A program made the position numbers and the translations under genes. The notes beneath the pieces were generated by a model. It saw only the letters and a program-made list of their open reading frames with translations, searched no databases and had not been told where the DNA came from. This document shows, piece after piece, positions 35,118-44,909 of a stretch of DNA of 64,000 bases (within the stretch, counting starts at the first letter, position 1; the number at the start of each line of letters is the position of its first letter). Source of the DNA: Paenibacillus urinalis. Lineage in GTDB: Bacteria > Bacillota > Bacilli > Paenibacillales > Paenibacillaceae. The stretch spans positions 618,501 through 682,500 of the forward strand of contig NZ_CP118108.1 of assembly GCF_028747985.1 (NCBI RefSeq), written 5' to 3'.

Positions 35118-37826
35118 TTATTTCATCAACTGACGAAGTACGGTTTGCAGAATACCGCCATTATGGTAGTAATCCACGTCAACCATACTGTCGAGACGCG
35201 CGATAACAGGGAACTCAAATTTAGTACCGTCCTCGCGTGTTGCAGTTACAGTCAATTCTTCACCTGGAGTAACTTCGTTGGAGAGACCTACGATATCAAA
35301 CGTCTCACGCCCGTTCAATCCAAGGCTGGACCAGCCATAGCCTTCTTTGAACTGAAGCGGAAGTACGCCCATACCAACCAGGTTACTGCGGTGAATCCGC
35401 TCGAAGCTCTCAGCGATAACAGCTTTGACGCCAAGGAGAAGCGTACCTTTGGCTGCCCAGTCACGGGAGCTTCCTGTACCATACTCTTTACCAGCCAGTA
35501 CGATGAGGTTTCTGCCTTTCTCCTGATACTTCATAGAAGCATCGTAGATGGACATGACTTCATCGGTAGGGAGGTATTTGGTAACGCCGCCTTCCGTGCC
35601 TGGTGCCACTTGGTTACGAATACGGATGTTGGCAAATGTTCCGCGCATCATAACTTCATGGTTACCGCGGCGAGAACCGTAGGAGTTGAAGTCCTTGCGT
35701 TCTACACCATGCTCTTTGAGGTACAGACCAGCCGGGCTGGTTGGCGAAATATTACCTGCAGGCGAGATATGGTCGGTCGTTACAGAATCGCCAAGCAGCG
35801 CAAGCACGCGTGCATCACGAATGTTCTGGATGTCGTTCAGATCACCTTCAAGTCCTTCAAAGAACGGCGGGTTCTGAATGTATGTCGAGTTCTCATCCCA
35901 CTCATACAATTCGCCTTCTGGAACTTCAATTGCATTCCAGCGTTCATTGGCAGTGAAGACGTTCGCGTATTTATTTCGGAACATATCTGCGTTAAGCGAG
36001 ACATTAATTGCTTCTTGGATTTCTGCGGAAGTCGGCCAGATATCCTTAAGATATACAGGCTGATTGCTCTGATCATAGCCGATCGGATCGTTCTGCAGAT
36101 CGATGTTCACCGTACCTGCCAGCGCGTAAGCAACAACCAGCGGCGGAGAAGCCAGGTAGTTTGCTTTGACCTGGGCATGCACACGGCCTTCGAAGTTACG
36201 GTTACCAGACAGTACTGCAGCAACAGTCAGATCGTTGTCAGCAATCGCATGACTCACTTCATCTGGAAGCGGACCGGAGTTACCGATACAAGTTGCACAT
36301 CCGTAGCCGGCAACGTTAAAGCCCAGCTTCTCAAGCGGATCGAGCAGGTTTGCCTTGGTCAGGTACTCTGTAACAACAAGAGATCCTGGAGTCAGCGAGG
36401 TCTTCACATAACCAGGCTTGGTCAGTCCGCGTTCTACCGCTTTCTTCGCAAGAAGACCTGCGCCGACCATAACACTTGGGTTGGAAGTGTTCGTACAGCT
36501 CGTAATTGCAGCAATTACAACTGCACCTGGAGCCAGTTCACTCTTGGAACCGTCAGGATGGGTAACAGGCACTTTCTCTGCAATCTTCTCATCGCTTAGT
36601 CCGTAACCGCCCTTGTCGATTGGTGTGCGGACAATGCCTTCCCAATTCTCTTTCATATGAGACAGCTCAATCCGGTCTTGAGGACGTTTAGGTCCTGCAA
36701 GGCTCGGTACAACCGATGCCAGATCAAGCTCAATAGTATCTGTAAAGACTGGATCTTCGGTATGGTTCGTACGGAACATGCCTTGGGCTTTGTAGTATGC
36801 TTCAACCAGCTCAATTTGTTCTTCAGAACGACCTGTATTACGCAGGTAGTTAACCGTCTCTTGATCGACTGGGAAGAAACCTACGGTTGCACCATATTCC
36901 GGAGCCATGTTAGCTACGGTCGCACGGTCAGCCAAGCTGATGTTGGACAGGCCAGGACCATAGAATTCTACGAACTTGCCGACAACACCCTTCTTACGAA
37001 GCATTTCGGTAACCGTCAGGGCAAGGTCAGTAGCCGTAGAGCCCTCTGCCAGGCTGCCTGTCAGCTTGAAGCCGATAACCTCAGGCGTTACGAAGTAGAG
37101 TGGTTGTCCAAGCATTCCGGCTTCTGCCTCGATACCGCCGACACCCCAGCCTACAACGCCGAGACCGTTGATCATCGTTGTATGAGAGTCCGTACCTACC
37201 AAAGAATCCGGGAACACAACAGTCTCACCGTCAATCTCTTTGGTTGCAGCTACGGAAGCGAGATATTCAAGGTTAACCTGGTGAACAATCCCTGTAGAAG
37301 GAGGAACTGCACGGAAGTTGTCAAAAGCAGTCTGTGCCCAGCGAAGGAAGCGATAACGCTCTTCATTGCGCTCAAATTCTACTTTGATGTTATAGTCCAG
37401 TGCACTGTTCGTTCCGAATGCATCGACCATGACTGAGTGGTCAATAACGAGATCGACAGGAACGAGCGGATTGATCTTCTTCGGATCGCCGCCGGCTTTC
37501 TTCACTGTATCGCGCATAGCGGCAAGGTCAACGACCACCGGAACGCCAGTAAAGTCCTGCAGTACAATACGCGCAGGAATAAAAGGAATTTCTTTGTTGT
37601 TATCTTTGCCTTCTGCCCAGCCTGTAAGCTGGCTTACATGATCTTCAGTAATAGCGCGTCCATCAAACTGACGGATCGCCGCTTCGAGGAGCACCTTAAT
37701 GGAGAAAGGCAGCTTGGAAATGTCGCCGCGTCCTTGCTCTTCAAGCGTTTTGAGGCTGTAATAGCGGTACGTTTTGCCTCCGACTTCAAGCGAGCTTGCA
37801 GCAGAGAAATGATTCTGTTGAGACAT
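35118..37826 (-). CDS. acnA: aconitate hydratase A
   Basis: 902 residues, full length. TCA-cycle enzyme converting citrate to isocitrate through a 4Fe-4S cluster. Cluster Cys are in [17 protein letters not shown] and [14 protein letters not shown]; the N-terminal [43 protein letters not shown] and C-terminal [36 protein letters not shown] are conserved. I chose ATG 37826 after AAGGAGG. In Bacillus the apo-enzyme also binds mRNA as an iron-responsive regulator. The leader holds a 17-bp palindrome. Confidence 0.97.
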   Translation of the reverse strand: MSQQNHFSAASSLEVGGKTYRYYSLKTLEEQGRGDISKLPFSIKVLLEAAIRQFDGRAITEDHVSQLTGWAEGKDNNKEIPFIPARIVLQDFTGVPVVVDLAAMRDTVKKAGGDPKKINPLVPVDLVIDHSVMVDAFGTNSALDYNIKVEFERNEERYRFLRWAQTAFDNFRAVPPSTGIVHQVNLEYLASVAATKEIDGETVVFPDSLVGTDSHTTMINGLGVVGWGVGGIEAEAGMLGQPLYFVTPEVIGFKLTGSLAEGSTATDLALTVTEMLRKKGVVGKFVEFYGPGLSNISLADRATVANMAPEYGATVGFFPVDQETVNYLRNTGRSEEQIELVEAYYKAQGMFRTNHTEDPVFTDTIELDLASVVPSLAGPKRPQDRIELSHMKENWEGIVRTPIDKGGYGLSDEKIAEKVPVTHPDGSKSELAPGAVVIAAITSCTNTSNPSVMVGAGLLAKKAVERGLTKPGYVKTSLTPGSLVVTEYLTKANLLDPLEKLGFNVAGYGCATCIGNSGPLPDEVSHAIADNDLTVAAVLSGNRNFEGRVHAQVKANYLASPPLVVAYALAGTVNIDLQNDPIGYDQSNQPVYLKDIWPTSAEIQEAINVSLNADMFRNKYANVFTANERWNAIEVPEGELYEWDENSTYIQNPPFFEGLEGDLNDIQNIRDARVLALLGDSVTTDHISPAGNISPTSPAGLYLKEHGVERKDFNSYGSRRGNHEVMMRGTFANIRIRNQVAPGTEGGVTKYLPTDEVMSIYDASMKYQEKGRNLIVLAGKEYGTGSSRDWAAKGTLLLGVKAVIAESFERIHRSNLVGMGVLPLQFKEGYGWSSLGLNGRETFDIVGLSNEVTPGEELTVTATREDGTKFEFPVIARLDSMVDVDYYHNGGILQTVLRQLMK

Positions 37827-37888
37827 GGATGTACCTCCTTGATTAATAGTATGCCAGAAGTTCATTTTATCCGTTCAATGTCCATGGA

Positions 37889-37905
37889 GTTTCACAGTGT
37901 GAAAC
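37889..37905. promoter_or_regulatory. 17-bp palindrome in the acnA leader
   Basis: GTTTCACA-G-TGTGAAAC, perfect arms, about 30 bases downstream of the predicted minus-strand -10. A likely repressor site; the protein is not identifiable from sequence. Confidence 0.6.
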
Positions 37906-37933
37906 GTAATTTCAAAAATGAACTTTTGATTTT

Positions 37934-37962
37934 AGTATACCGTTTTCATCCATTGACGTAAA
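37934..37962 (-). promoter_or_regulatory. promoter of acnA
   Basis: On the minus strand TTTACG, 17 bases, TATACT; about 108 bases before the start codon. Confidence 0.6.
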
Positions 37963-38127
37963 GTTTTTTTTCTTGTAAGAACGCCTATTTTTACAGGGAA
38001 GTGAATGCTCCAACTCTCTCTGGATAGGCCCCGTACATACCAACATAAAATTAGTCATATAGTGAAAAGAGAAGGTAATCATACGATCGAGAAGTAAGCC
38101 GGAGTAGTAGAAAGGGGATATGGGCCG

Positions 38128-39135
38128 TTGGAGCGAGAATGGAAAAATACCTTATATTCTTATGTGAAAGAATATAATCGAGGCGAGATTGATTATAAGC
38201 CGCAGGAGCAGCATATGATTACAGACCTTGCTGTCCTGCTCGAACGAGGCAAGCGGGCAGCTCAGCTGGAAGAGTGGTATCGCGAGCGTCAGGCCGTACC
38301 TCTGCGCTGCGAGACAAGCGCTAAGCTGCTCCGGACACTGTCGGATCGCAAGGGTGAAGCTGTGGTCGATGTACAGCTGTACAGCCGGTTATTCTACTCC
38401 AAGGGAGGGATGACGCACCGGGAGGACCGCATCGAGAAAGAGCGGCTGACCTTCACCAAGGACGGTAATTATTGGGTTGTATCGCGTGTGGTCAGAGATG
38501 TACAGGAACGAAAGCCGGTCGCCTATGAGACGCTGATCGCAGCAGAGAATGCCAAGCAGGCAGGTATCTTGAGGAAGCCTCTTCTGAATAGAGAGGTGTT
38601 GTATCCAGGTATTCCGGCCAGACTGGTTCGATACCGGAGAGAGGATGCGGTGGCTTATGCAGATCAATGGTGGAATTCGGGTAATCCGGAGTTTGAAGAA
38701 TTCGAAGTGAACTGCACCAATTATATCTCGCAATGTCTCTTTGCAGGGGGCGCGCCGATCAACTATACTGGTAGGAGAGAAACAGGCTGGTGGTATAAAG
38801 GTTACGCTTCGGGACAAGAGCAATGGAGCTACAGCTGGGCCGTGTCAGATAGTTTGGAGAATTATCTTGCGCGGAATCATAGCGGGCTGACGGCAACGCT
38901 TGTTGACGGGCCGGAGCAGCTGCAGCTGGGCGATGTTATTTTCTATGATTGGAATGGGGACGGCAGGTATCAGCACAGTACGATTGTAACGGCATTTGAT
39001 GCGGGTGGAATGCCCCTTGTGAATGCGAACACTGTAAGCAGCAGGCATCGTTATTGGGATTACAAGGATTCTTATGCCTGGACCGAGAACACAACATACC
39101 GGTTATTCCATATCGCAGATACTTTTGGAGCCTAA
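38128..39135 (+). CDS. amidase-domain protein (Amidase_6 family)
   Basis: 335 residues. The C-terminal half (from about residue 165) is the Cys/His amidase domain: YADQWWNSGNPEFEEFEVNCTNYISQCLFAGG with the nucleophilic Cys, QLGDVIFYDWNGDGRYQHSTIVTAF with the His. The N-terminal half is charged and unlike a catalytic domain. TTG start at 38128, about 10 bases after AAAGGGG. No signal peptide is visible, so it may act in the cytosol or mother cell. The domain is common in Firmicutes with unproved substrates (peptide or wall amides). Confidence 0.85.
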   Translation: MEREWKNTLYSYVKEYNRGEIDYKPQEQHMITDLAVLLERGKRAAQLEEWYRERQAVPLRCETSAKLLRTLSDRKGEAVVDVQLYSRLFYSKGGMTHREDRIEKERLTFTKDGNYWVVSRVVRDVQERKPVAYETLIAAENAKQAGILRKPLLNREVLYPGIPARLVRYRREDAVAYADQWWNSGNPEFEEFEVNCTNYISQCLFAGGAPINYTGRRETGWWYKGYASGQEQWSYSWAVSDSLENYLARNHSGLTATLVDGPEQLQLGDVIFYDWNGDGRYQHSTIVTAFDAGGMPLVNANTVSSRHRYWDYKDSYAWTENTTYRLFHIADTFGA

Positions 39136-39262
39136 AAAAAGCGTAACGCTCATCCTTAAGATGAATATACTATTGGCATAATTCGGTAGGCCTTGGCGGA
39201 TACGATAATCAAAATGATTCTCTCCCTAGGACCTGTAACCGTTAAGAAACCGGAGGTAAGTC

Positions 39263-40369
39263 ATGGTACACAGTAAAGACAACAAGATGACCGTAGGCGT
39301 GGTCTATGGAGGCAAGTCAGGAGAGCATGAGGTATCATTGCAGACTGCATTTGCCGTCATCAGCGCATTTGATTTTGATAAATATGAAATTATTCCTTTC
39401 TTTATTTCGAAGCAGGGAAGCTGGGCTAAGGGCGGCAGACTGACTGCGCCTCCTGCCAGTATAGATGAGCTTAAGCTCGGTGGGAATGCGGAAGAGACAA
39501 GAGATGCACTGAATACCGTATTCGGACAACTGTATGGTACCGAGGGTGAACTAGATGTTATGTTCCCGCTCTTGCACGGTACGAACGGTGAAGACGGCAC
39601 CATTCAAGGCTTGTTTGAAATGGCTGATATCCCTTACGTGGGTGCTGGTGTGCTGCCTTCTGCAGCAGGTATGGATAAAGTCGTGATGAAGAAGCTGTTT
39701 GCACAGGCGGGTCTTGCGCAATGTGAATTTGCGTATTTCAATCATGTGCAGTGGAAGCGTGCGAGTCATGATCTCATCGTGGGGATGGAGGACCAGCTGG
39801 GCTATCCGATGTTTGTTAAACCAGCGAATCTCGGCTCCAGTGTTGGGATTTCCAAGGCTCGTAATCGCGATGAGCTTGTTCAGGCGGTTGAATTCGCATT
39901 CCGCTACGATATTAAAGTTATCGTCGAGGAATTTGTAGACGCGAGAGAAGTCGAAGTCAGCGTACTCGGTAACGAGGAAGCGATCGCTTCTGTACCGGGA
40001 GAGATTGTATCCTCCAGTGAATATTATGATTATGCGGCCAAATATATCGACGGCCAGTCACAGATGCTGATTCCTGCGCCGCTTGATGAGGAGGAGGCCG
40101 ACCGTGTTCGCGAGGCTGCTCTCCAGGCTTTTCGTGCCATTGAGGGTAACGGCATTACACGGGCCGATTTCTTCATTCGCAGATCGGACGGAGCACTGCT
40201 TATTAATGAAGTGAATACGATGCCGGGCTTTACGCCGTTCAGCATGTATCCGCTGCTGTGGCGGGAGACAGGTGTATCCTACAAAGCGCTGCTGGATCGG
40301 ATGATTGAGCTTGCTCTGGAGCGGTATGCTCAGAAACAAGCACTGAATTACGAGAATGGTAACCGGTAG
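39263..40369 (+). CDS. ddl: D-alanine--D-alanine ligase
   Basis: 368 residues. ATP-grasp enzyme that joins two D-Ala for peptidoglycan. VGVVYGGKSGEHEVSL and LLHGTNGEDGTIQGLFE are the first conserved blocks; FVKPANLGSSVGISKA binds ATP; ADFFIRRSDGALLINEVNTMPGFT holds the Mg ligands. The omega-loop YYDYAAKY is the D-Ala-D-Ala type rather than the D-lactate (Van) type. GGAGG precedes ATG 39263. Short terminator behind. Confidence 0.96.
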   Translation: MVHSKDNKMTVGVVYGGKSGEHEVSLQTAFAVISAFDFDKYEIIPFFISKQGSWAKGGRLTAPPASIDELKLGGNAEETRDALNTVFGQLYGTEGELDVMFPLLHGTNGEDGTIQGLFEMADIPYVGAGVLPSAAGMDKVVMKKLFAQAGLAQCEFAYFNHVQWKRASHDLIVGMEDQLGYPMFVKPANLGSSVGISKARNRDELVQAVEFAFRYDIKVIVEEFVDAREVEVSVLGNEEAIASVPGEIVSSSEYYDYAAKYIDGQSQMLIPAPLDEEEADRVREAALQAFRAIEGNGITRADFFIRRSDGALLINEVNTMPGFTPFSMYPLLWRETGVSYKALLDRMIELALERYAQKQALNYENGNR

Positions 40370-40383
40370 TCGATGTGAACACG

Positions 40384-40410
40384 AAGGGGAGTGATATGCT
40401 CTCCTTTTTT
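40384..40410 (+). terminator. terminator after ddl
   Basis: AAGGGGAG, 7-base loop, CTCTCCTT with one G-U pair, then a T-run. Confidence 0.75.
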
Positions 40411-40474
40411 CATATATACAGGAAGTTCACAGAATCTTATGGATATAAAATTTGGGATACAGGAGGTTGTACGT

Positions 40475-40795
40475 ATGGGATTTCAAACAGAGTTTAATTC
40501 GGTCTGTAAATTTAAGAGTGATCAGGAGCTGTATGAGCTGCTGGAATATGGCCGGGGCAAAATGGTGAAGCAGGGCTTCAGGGTGTTCCCCACGGGTCAG
40601 AAGGTTATTGCCTATACACCTGAGAATATCGCGGTTGCTATAGTGAAAATTGTCGGCTGTATTGCCGAGATTAATTTTCAAGGACAAGAGGTCACTGAGG
40701 TGGAGATGATACTTGAACGCAAGCTGAACGAAGAGGAATCCCGGATTCAGACTGCGCTAGCTCACGAAATGTTTTTTGGAGAGCAGAATAAGTAG
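40475..40795 (+). CDS. uncharacterised small protein
   Basis: 106 residues beginning MGFQTEFNSVCKFKSDQELYELL. Not recognised. Looks like a compact alpha/beta domain: two helices, a strand (RVFPTGQKVIAYT), then AVAIVKIVGCIAEINF and a charged C-terminal helix (EMILERKLNEEESRIQTALAHEMFF). Two Cys (11 and about 64). The ATG at 40475 follows AGGAGG by about 8 bases, so the gene is very likely real. Lies between ddl and uvsE without clear link to either. Confidence 0.75.
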   Translation: MGFQTEFNSVCKFKSDQELYELLEYGRGKMVKQGFRVFPTGQKVIAYTPENIAVAIVKIVGCIAEINFQGQEVTEVEMILERKLNEEESRIQTALAHEMFFGEQNK

Positions 40796-40879
40796 CCTTG
40801 AATGACGTTTCAAGCAGGTTTTAATCCGTAGACATAGGGTATAACTGTACTATTATGACGAAGGGATTGAACCGCTTCC

Positions 40880-41875
40880 ATGATCGTACGATTCGGATAT
40901 GTAGCCATGTCAATGGTGGTAGCGAACGCGTCACCGTCTAAGACGATGACGATGGCGAGCTTTAACAAGATAGAAGACCGGGAAGCAGCGATCCGTAAGC
41001 TCGAACGCATTGCTGCCGAGAACTTACATAACACCCTCAGGCTGCTGAGGCATAATCTGGCAAGTGATATCAAAGTCTATCGCTTCTCATCCAAGCTCAT
41101 TCCGCTTGCTACACACGGAGATCTGGCCGATTGGGATCCATTTGCGGCATTAGTCCCCTCTTTTCAGGAGGTTGGTGATTTTGTGAAAAAGCACGGGATG
41201 CGAGTCTCGTTTCACCCTGATCATTTTACGGTGTTAAGTACACCACGGGAGGAAGTGCTGAGAAGCTCCATTCGTGATCTAATGCACCATAAGGCGATGC
41301 TTGATGCGATGGGACTGGATGCAAGGGCGAAGAACAATATTCATATCGGCGGTGCTTACGGGGACAAGAAGAAGGCCGCAGAACGATTCATCGTCAATAC
41401 GGAAGCCCTGCCTCCCGAGCTGCTGCAGCGGATCACGCTTGAGAATGATGATAAGACCTTCACAGCGGTTGAAACGCTGGAGGTATGTAAGAAGACAAGC
41501 CTCCCTATGGTGCTGGATATACATCATCATTGGGTGAATAACGATGGGGAAGCGCCCTGGGAATTGTGGGAAGATATTCTGGAGACATGGAAGACGATCT
41601 ATGCTCAGGCGGATTCTTCTCCTGAAGAAGTCCTGCCTCCCAAGATTCACGTTTCGAGTCCCAAGAATGAGAAGGATATCAGGAGCCATGCGGATGGAGT
41701 TGTGCTGGAGCCTCTGCTGGACTTCCTGCGTCATATTGCGGACCGGACCCCTGCTATTGATGTGATGATCGAAGCGAAACGCAAGGATGAGGCGTTATTT
41801 AACTTAATGAAGGATTTCGAGAAGCTCGCGGGGGAAGGTATCGAAATCATAGACGGAGCCACAATTCGGATGTAA
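40880..41875 (+). CDS. uvsE: UV-damage endonuclease
   Basis: 331 residues. Cuts DNA 5' of UV photoproducts and other lesions, starting alternative excision repair; in Bacillus it protects spores. The TIM-barrel with metal ligands is visible: VRFGYVAMS, LRHNLASDIKVYRFSSKLIPLATH, MRVSFHPDHFTVLSTP, NNIHIGGAYGDKKKAAERF, ITLENDDKTF, MVLDIHHHWVN and IDVMIEAKRKDEAL. Ribosome site weak (GAAGGGA, long spacing). Monocistronic. Confidence 0.95.
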   Translation: MIVRFGYVAMSMVVANASPSKTMTMASFNKIEDREAAIRKLERIAAENLHNTLRLLRHNLASDIKVYRFSSKLIPLATHGDLADWDPFAALVPSFQEVGDFVKKHGMRVSFHPDHFTVLSTPREEVLRSSIRDLMHHKAMLDAMGLDARAKNNIHIGGAYGDKKKAAERFIVNTEALPPELLQRITLENDDKTFTAVETLEVCKKTSLPMVLDIHHHWVNNDGEAPWELWEDILETWKTIYAQADSSPEEVLPPKIHVSSPKNEKDIRSHADGVVLEPLLDFLRHIADRTPAIDVMIEAKRKDEALFNLMKDFEKLAGEGIEIIDGATIRM

Positions 41876-42000
41876 GAAAATGCACAATATTTTGAAATAG
41901 GGCTTTTTACGTGTAACGAGAACACGTTTTAAACGTTACTATTATAGTAAGCTTAGCTATAGGTTCATTCTGTATAGCGCAAAGATACAAAGAAAGTAGT

Positions 42001-42873
42001 GTGATCGCTTTGAACGACAATCAGAAGATTCCATACGTAGTTACTAGTAAGAGTTATACTGCCGTTGCAATTAATGCTGCTGCCAAAGCGGGAGAGTGGA
42101 TTAAGAGCCGTGCCGGCTCTGCCGTTAAAACGACGACGAAATTCTCAGCCCAGGATTTGGTGACCGAGGTGGATAAGGGTGCAGAACAGATGATTCGCAG
42201 ACTGATCCTGACTCATTTTCCCGATCATGCGATCCTTGGTGAAGAAGGGGTTGAGCCGGGAGCGGAAGCATCTGCTAAGGCGCTTGAGGCTGCACGTGAG
42301 GAAGAATATTTGTGGATCGTAGACCCGGTAGACGGCACGACCAACTTCGTGCATGGCTTCCCTTTTTTCTCCGTATCCATTGCACTTGCCCATCGCGGAG
42401 AAGTGATCGTAGGTGTAATCTATGATCCTATTCGAGATGAGCTCTTTGTAGCGGAGAAGGGGAAAGGTGCATATGTTCACGGAGATCGAATGAAGGTCTC
42501 TCGTGAAGAGAGCTTGTCAGACAGCTTGGTCGCGATTGGGTTTCCGCCTGATCCCGAATTTGCGCTTCCTGCAAACATGAGTGTTGCTAAGGCACTGGCA
42601 CCCAAAGTTCGCAATTTGAGAGCAGGAGGCTCGGCCGCACTTCACCTTGCATATGTGGCAGCAGGCAGACTCAGCGCATATACCGAGATTGGACTCAACC
42701 CTTGGGATATCGCTGCAGGAGCGCTGCTGGTTCAAGAGTCCGGGGGAACCGTGACAGATACACAAGGCAATCCATATCATCTGGCGGTTCGGTATGTTGC
42801 AGCAAGCAATGGTCAAATTCATGAAGAACTCATTCGTACACTGACAGAAGAGAATGCAACCGGCGTAAACTGA
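42001..42873 (+). CDS. inositol monophosphatase family protein (SuhB-like)
   Basis: 290 residues. Mg-dependent sugar/inositol phosphatase fold. Metal and substrate residues: LVTEVDKGAEQMI, ILGEEG, WIVDPVDGTTNFVHGFPFFSVSIAL and LNPWDIAAGALLVQESGG. Substrate could be inositol phosphate, NADP or fructose-1,6-bisphosphate; sequence does not decide. GTG 42001 or TTG 42010 may be the start; neither has a strong site. Followed by a small gene on the same strand. Confidence 0.9.
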   Translation: MIALNDNQKIPYVVTSKSYTAVAINAAAKAGEWIKSRAGSAVKTTTKFSAQDLVTEVDKGAEQMIRRLILTHFPDHAILGEEGVEPGAEASAKALEAAREEEYLWIVDPVDGTTNFVHGFPFFSVSIALAHRGEVIVGVIYDPIRDELFVAEKGKGAYVHGDRMKVSREESLSDSLVAIGFPPDPEFALPANMSVAKALAPKVRNLRAGGSAALHLAYVAAGRLSAYTEIGLNPWDIAAGALLVQESGGTVTDTQGNPYHLAVRYVAASNGQIHEELIRTLTEENATGVN

Positions 42874-42941
42874 TGCCTCTGCTGCATAATAGGCTCCTCT
42901 GCGGTGGAATAATGTATGCAAAAACAAAGGAGTGATGGATC

Positions 42942-43175
42942 GTGAAGGATTCACGTGAACTGGAGCGCCAGCTTAGCGAAATGCTGACGGAAGGAGAGCC
43001 TGAATTTGGAGACCGCAAGGAAAGAGAGCGGCAGAACATATCTCCGAAGCACGAAATCCGCATTCAGACACAGCTCGATCCGATTGTAGAAGAAACGAAG
43101 AAGTTTCGCAGTATGGCGAAGGAAGTAGATCATCGGTATGATGACTATATGAAGAAGGCCGGTTTATCCGAGTAA
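42942..43175 (+). CDS. small charged protein of unknown function
   Basis: 77 residues, about 40 percent charged, no Cys, no membrane segment, likely all helix (SRELERQLSEMLTEGEPEFGDRK ... DPIVEETKKFRSMAKEVDHRYDDY). GTG start after AAAGGAGTG. Not recognised. Same direction as the phosphatase gene, strong terminator behind; possibly one operon. Confidence 0.7.
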   Translation: MKDSRELERQLSEMLTEGEPEFGDRKERERQNISPKHEIRIQTQLDPIVEETKKFRSMAKEVDHRYDDYMKKAGLSE

Positions 43176-43202
43176 TCACCGCTATTTATTGATTAATATT
43201 AC

Positions 43203-43234
43203 AGAGATGCCCCGATATCGGGGCATCTCTTTTT
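43203..43234 (+). terminator. terminator
   Basis: AGAGATGCCCCGA / TCGGGGCATCTCT perfect hairpin plus T-run. Confidence 0.92.
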
Positions 43235-43299
43235 CGTGTGAAGTTGTTAAATAGTAGTATCTCCCTCCATATGCTTGGTGGTAAAATAAGGAACATGGC

Positions 43300-44592
43300 A
43301 TGAGAGAGGGGATATTGTTACATATGATGAAGATCACAGGCTTCAAGAGAAGGGCTAAGCAAGGCGTTGTCTCACTGTTTGCAGGGGTGCTCTTCTTGAG
43401 CGCAGGGCACACGGCGGTGAATGCGCAGGAAGTGGCTGGCACGGAGCCGTTTAAGATCGTCGCACTTGGGGATTCCATCACGGTAGGCTATGAGCCGGGG
43501 ATGGAGGATTACTCTACAGCTCCTTATGGCTACGTCGAGCGTTTACTTGAGCAAGGTCTATTGCATGAGCGGACCGTGGTAACGAACTACGGAATTGGCG
43601 GCTTAAAAAGCAATGGATTGAAGCAGTTTACGGAAGCGATACTAAATAAGAAGTCCGTAACACCTGAGGATATACAGCCCGGACTTCCAGATGCTCGTGT
43701 GGCCTCTTATATGGCAAGTATCGCTCAGATTAATCAGGATGTAGCCGAGGCAGATGTCATTACGATTACGATCGGCGGCAATGATGTATCGGAGCTGCTG
43801 GTGACCGCAGACGGAATGAACGCTTCAGATTTGGATCGCAGAGTTGAGGAGCTGCTTGCAAAATATACATTAGAGGTTACGGCCGCTGTTCAGCAGCTCC
43901 ACACCATGAATGGTGATGCTATAATCGTGCTGGCAGATCAGTATCAGCCGGTTCCCAAGGTGGGGAATGCAGGACTTTATGCCAAGCTGATGGAAGCAAG
44001 CGCTGCCTTTACCCGCACAGTGGATGCGCTGGCCACTGAACTCAGCACTCAGGGCGTATCGATCAAGGTCGCACACATCGCTGAGGCGTTCGTCGGTGGA
44101 GAGGGAACGATGACCCATATGATTGGCAGCCGGGATTTTCATCCGAATCAGCTCGGTTATGAGGCGATTGCCAAAGTATTTGCAGAAACAATATGGGGGC
44201 AATATGTGAAATTAAAGGCGGTAGAGGCCGGGGAGCCGATGAACATTATCGTCAGCGGACAGCTGCTGAATACTCCGTATAAGCCGGTGCTGCGAAACAA
44301 TCAGAATTATGTGGCGATTCAGGATATTGTAAGTGCCGTAGGCGCGAAATCACAGTGGATTCATGAAGCAAAGGCGACGATGATTACTTATAATGCAAAT
44401 CGAGTACAGATCCAGATTGATAAGCCGAGTGTACTCGTGAATGATCAGCTGATTCCTGTGAAGAATGCTCCTTTCCTCCATCAAGTTGGCAAGGTAGCGA
44501 AGACTTATGTACCTCTTGCCCTTATCGCTGAAGGGCTGGGCTATGATGTACAGTACAATGCTAAGCTTAAGACCGTCTTTATCAATCCGTAA
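43300..44592 (+). CDS. secreted SGNH (GDSL) esterase with copper-amine-oxidase-N-like domain
   Basis: 430 residues. Signal peptide (hydrophobic GVVSLFAGVLFLSAG, cleavage near VNAQE). SGNH hydrolase domain (about 48-305): block I IVALGDSITVGYEPG, block III ITIGGNDVSEL, block V SRDFHPNQLGYEAIAK. The C-terminal 110 residues (NTPYKPVLRNNQNYVAIQDIVSAVGAK ... TYVPLALIAEGLGYDVQYNAKLKTVFI) resemble the copper amine oxidase N-terminal domain found as a stalk in many Paenibacillus secreted enzymes. Start 43300 (AAGGA upstream) or ATG 43324. Substrate unknown. Confidence 0.88.
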   Translation: MREGILLHMMKITGFKRRAKQGVVSLFAGVLFLSAGHTAVNAQEVAGTEPFKIVALGDSITVGYEPGMEDYSTAPYGYVERLLEQGLLHERTVVTNYGIGGLKSNGLKQFTEAILNKKSVTPEDIQPGLPDARVASYMASIAQINQDVAEADVITITIGGNDVSELLVTADGMNASDLDRRVEELLAKYTLEVTAAVQQLHTMNGDAIIVLADQYQPVPKVGNAGLYAKLMEASAAFTRTVDALATELSTQGVSIKVAHIAEAFVGGEGTMTHMIGSRDFHPNQLGYEAIAKVFAETIWGQYVKLKAVEAGEPMNIIVSGQLLNTPYKPVLRNNQNYVAIQDIVSAVGAKSQWIHEAKATMITYNANRVQIQIDKPSVLVNDQLIPVKNAPFLHQVGKVAKTYVPLALIAEGLGYDVQYNAKLKTVFINP

Positions 44593-44609
44593 AAATAAGG
44601 CAGATGACA

Positions 44610-44675
44610 GCCCTTCATAGTGCTTCATACCTGTTCACAGCTGTAGCTGCTCTCTTCATGAGGGCGGCCTTTTTT
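44610..44675 (+). terminator. weak terminator-like hairpin
   Basis: GCCCTTCAT and ATGAGGGC arms with one bulge, T-run 5 bases later. Confidence 0.4.
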
Positions 44676-44703
44676 ATATTCCGATCAATTGCTTTGATCA
44701 AGA

Positions 44704-44739
44704 TGATTGAAGCAGCCAAAGGTATTATGAAATTGATTC
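44704..44739 (+). repeat. 36-bp dispersed repeat, copy 1
   Basis: Identical to 61672-61707 at 34 of 36 positions (differences at 44717 and 44725). Begins TGATTGAAGCAGC, ends TGAAATTGATTC. Both copies are intergenic and in the same orientation; both stay open in the same frame, reading LIEAAKG(I/N)MKLI in part. Confidence 0.8.
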
Positions 44740-44897
44740 GATTCACTGTACAATAATTATGAACTTGTAATATAATCAACAACAAAGACTTCTACAGACA
44801 AACACAGAATAATTAATGATTTATATTTCTGCATCACAGATTTTGTTTCGATTTACCTGCGTACTGAGGTCAGGCTTCTATAAAAGGAGGCGTGCGA

Positions 44898-44909
44898 ATG
44901 CATGAATAA
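44898..44909 (+). promoter_or_regulatory. four-codon minicistron overlapping the AraC start
   Basis: ATG-CAT-GAA-TAA begins 7 bases after AAGGAGG (44884-44890); the AraC start ATG 44902 lies inside it in another frame at 11 bases. Confidence 0.5.

Larger units (their letters stand above)
44593..44901. other. AT-rich gap between SGNH esterase and AraC gene
   Basis: About 300 bases. Holds the weak terminator above, one copy of the 36-bp repeat (44704-44739), and no full-length gene. No trace of a response-regulator receiver domain that the short AraC protein might have lost. Confidence 0.6.

Noticed and set aside
35145..36599. 484-codon open frame antisense to acnA
   Set aside because: It mirrors the conserved aconitase sequence, has no ribosome site, and its translation shows no family pattern; strong codon bias on the sense strand keeps it open.
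36657..37436. 259-codon open frame antisense to acnA
   Set aside because: Same reason; a shadow of the aconitase reading frame.
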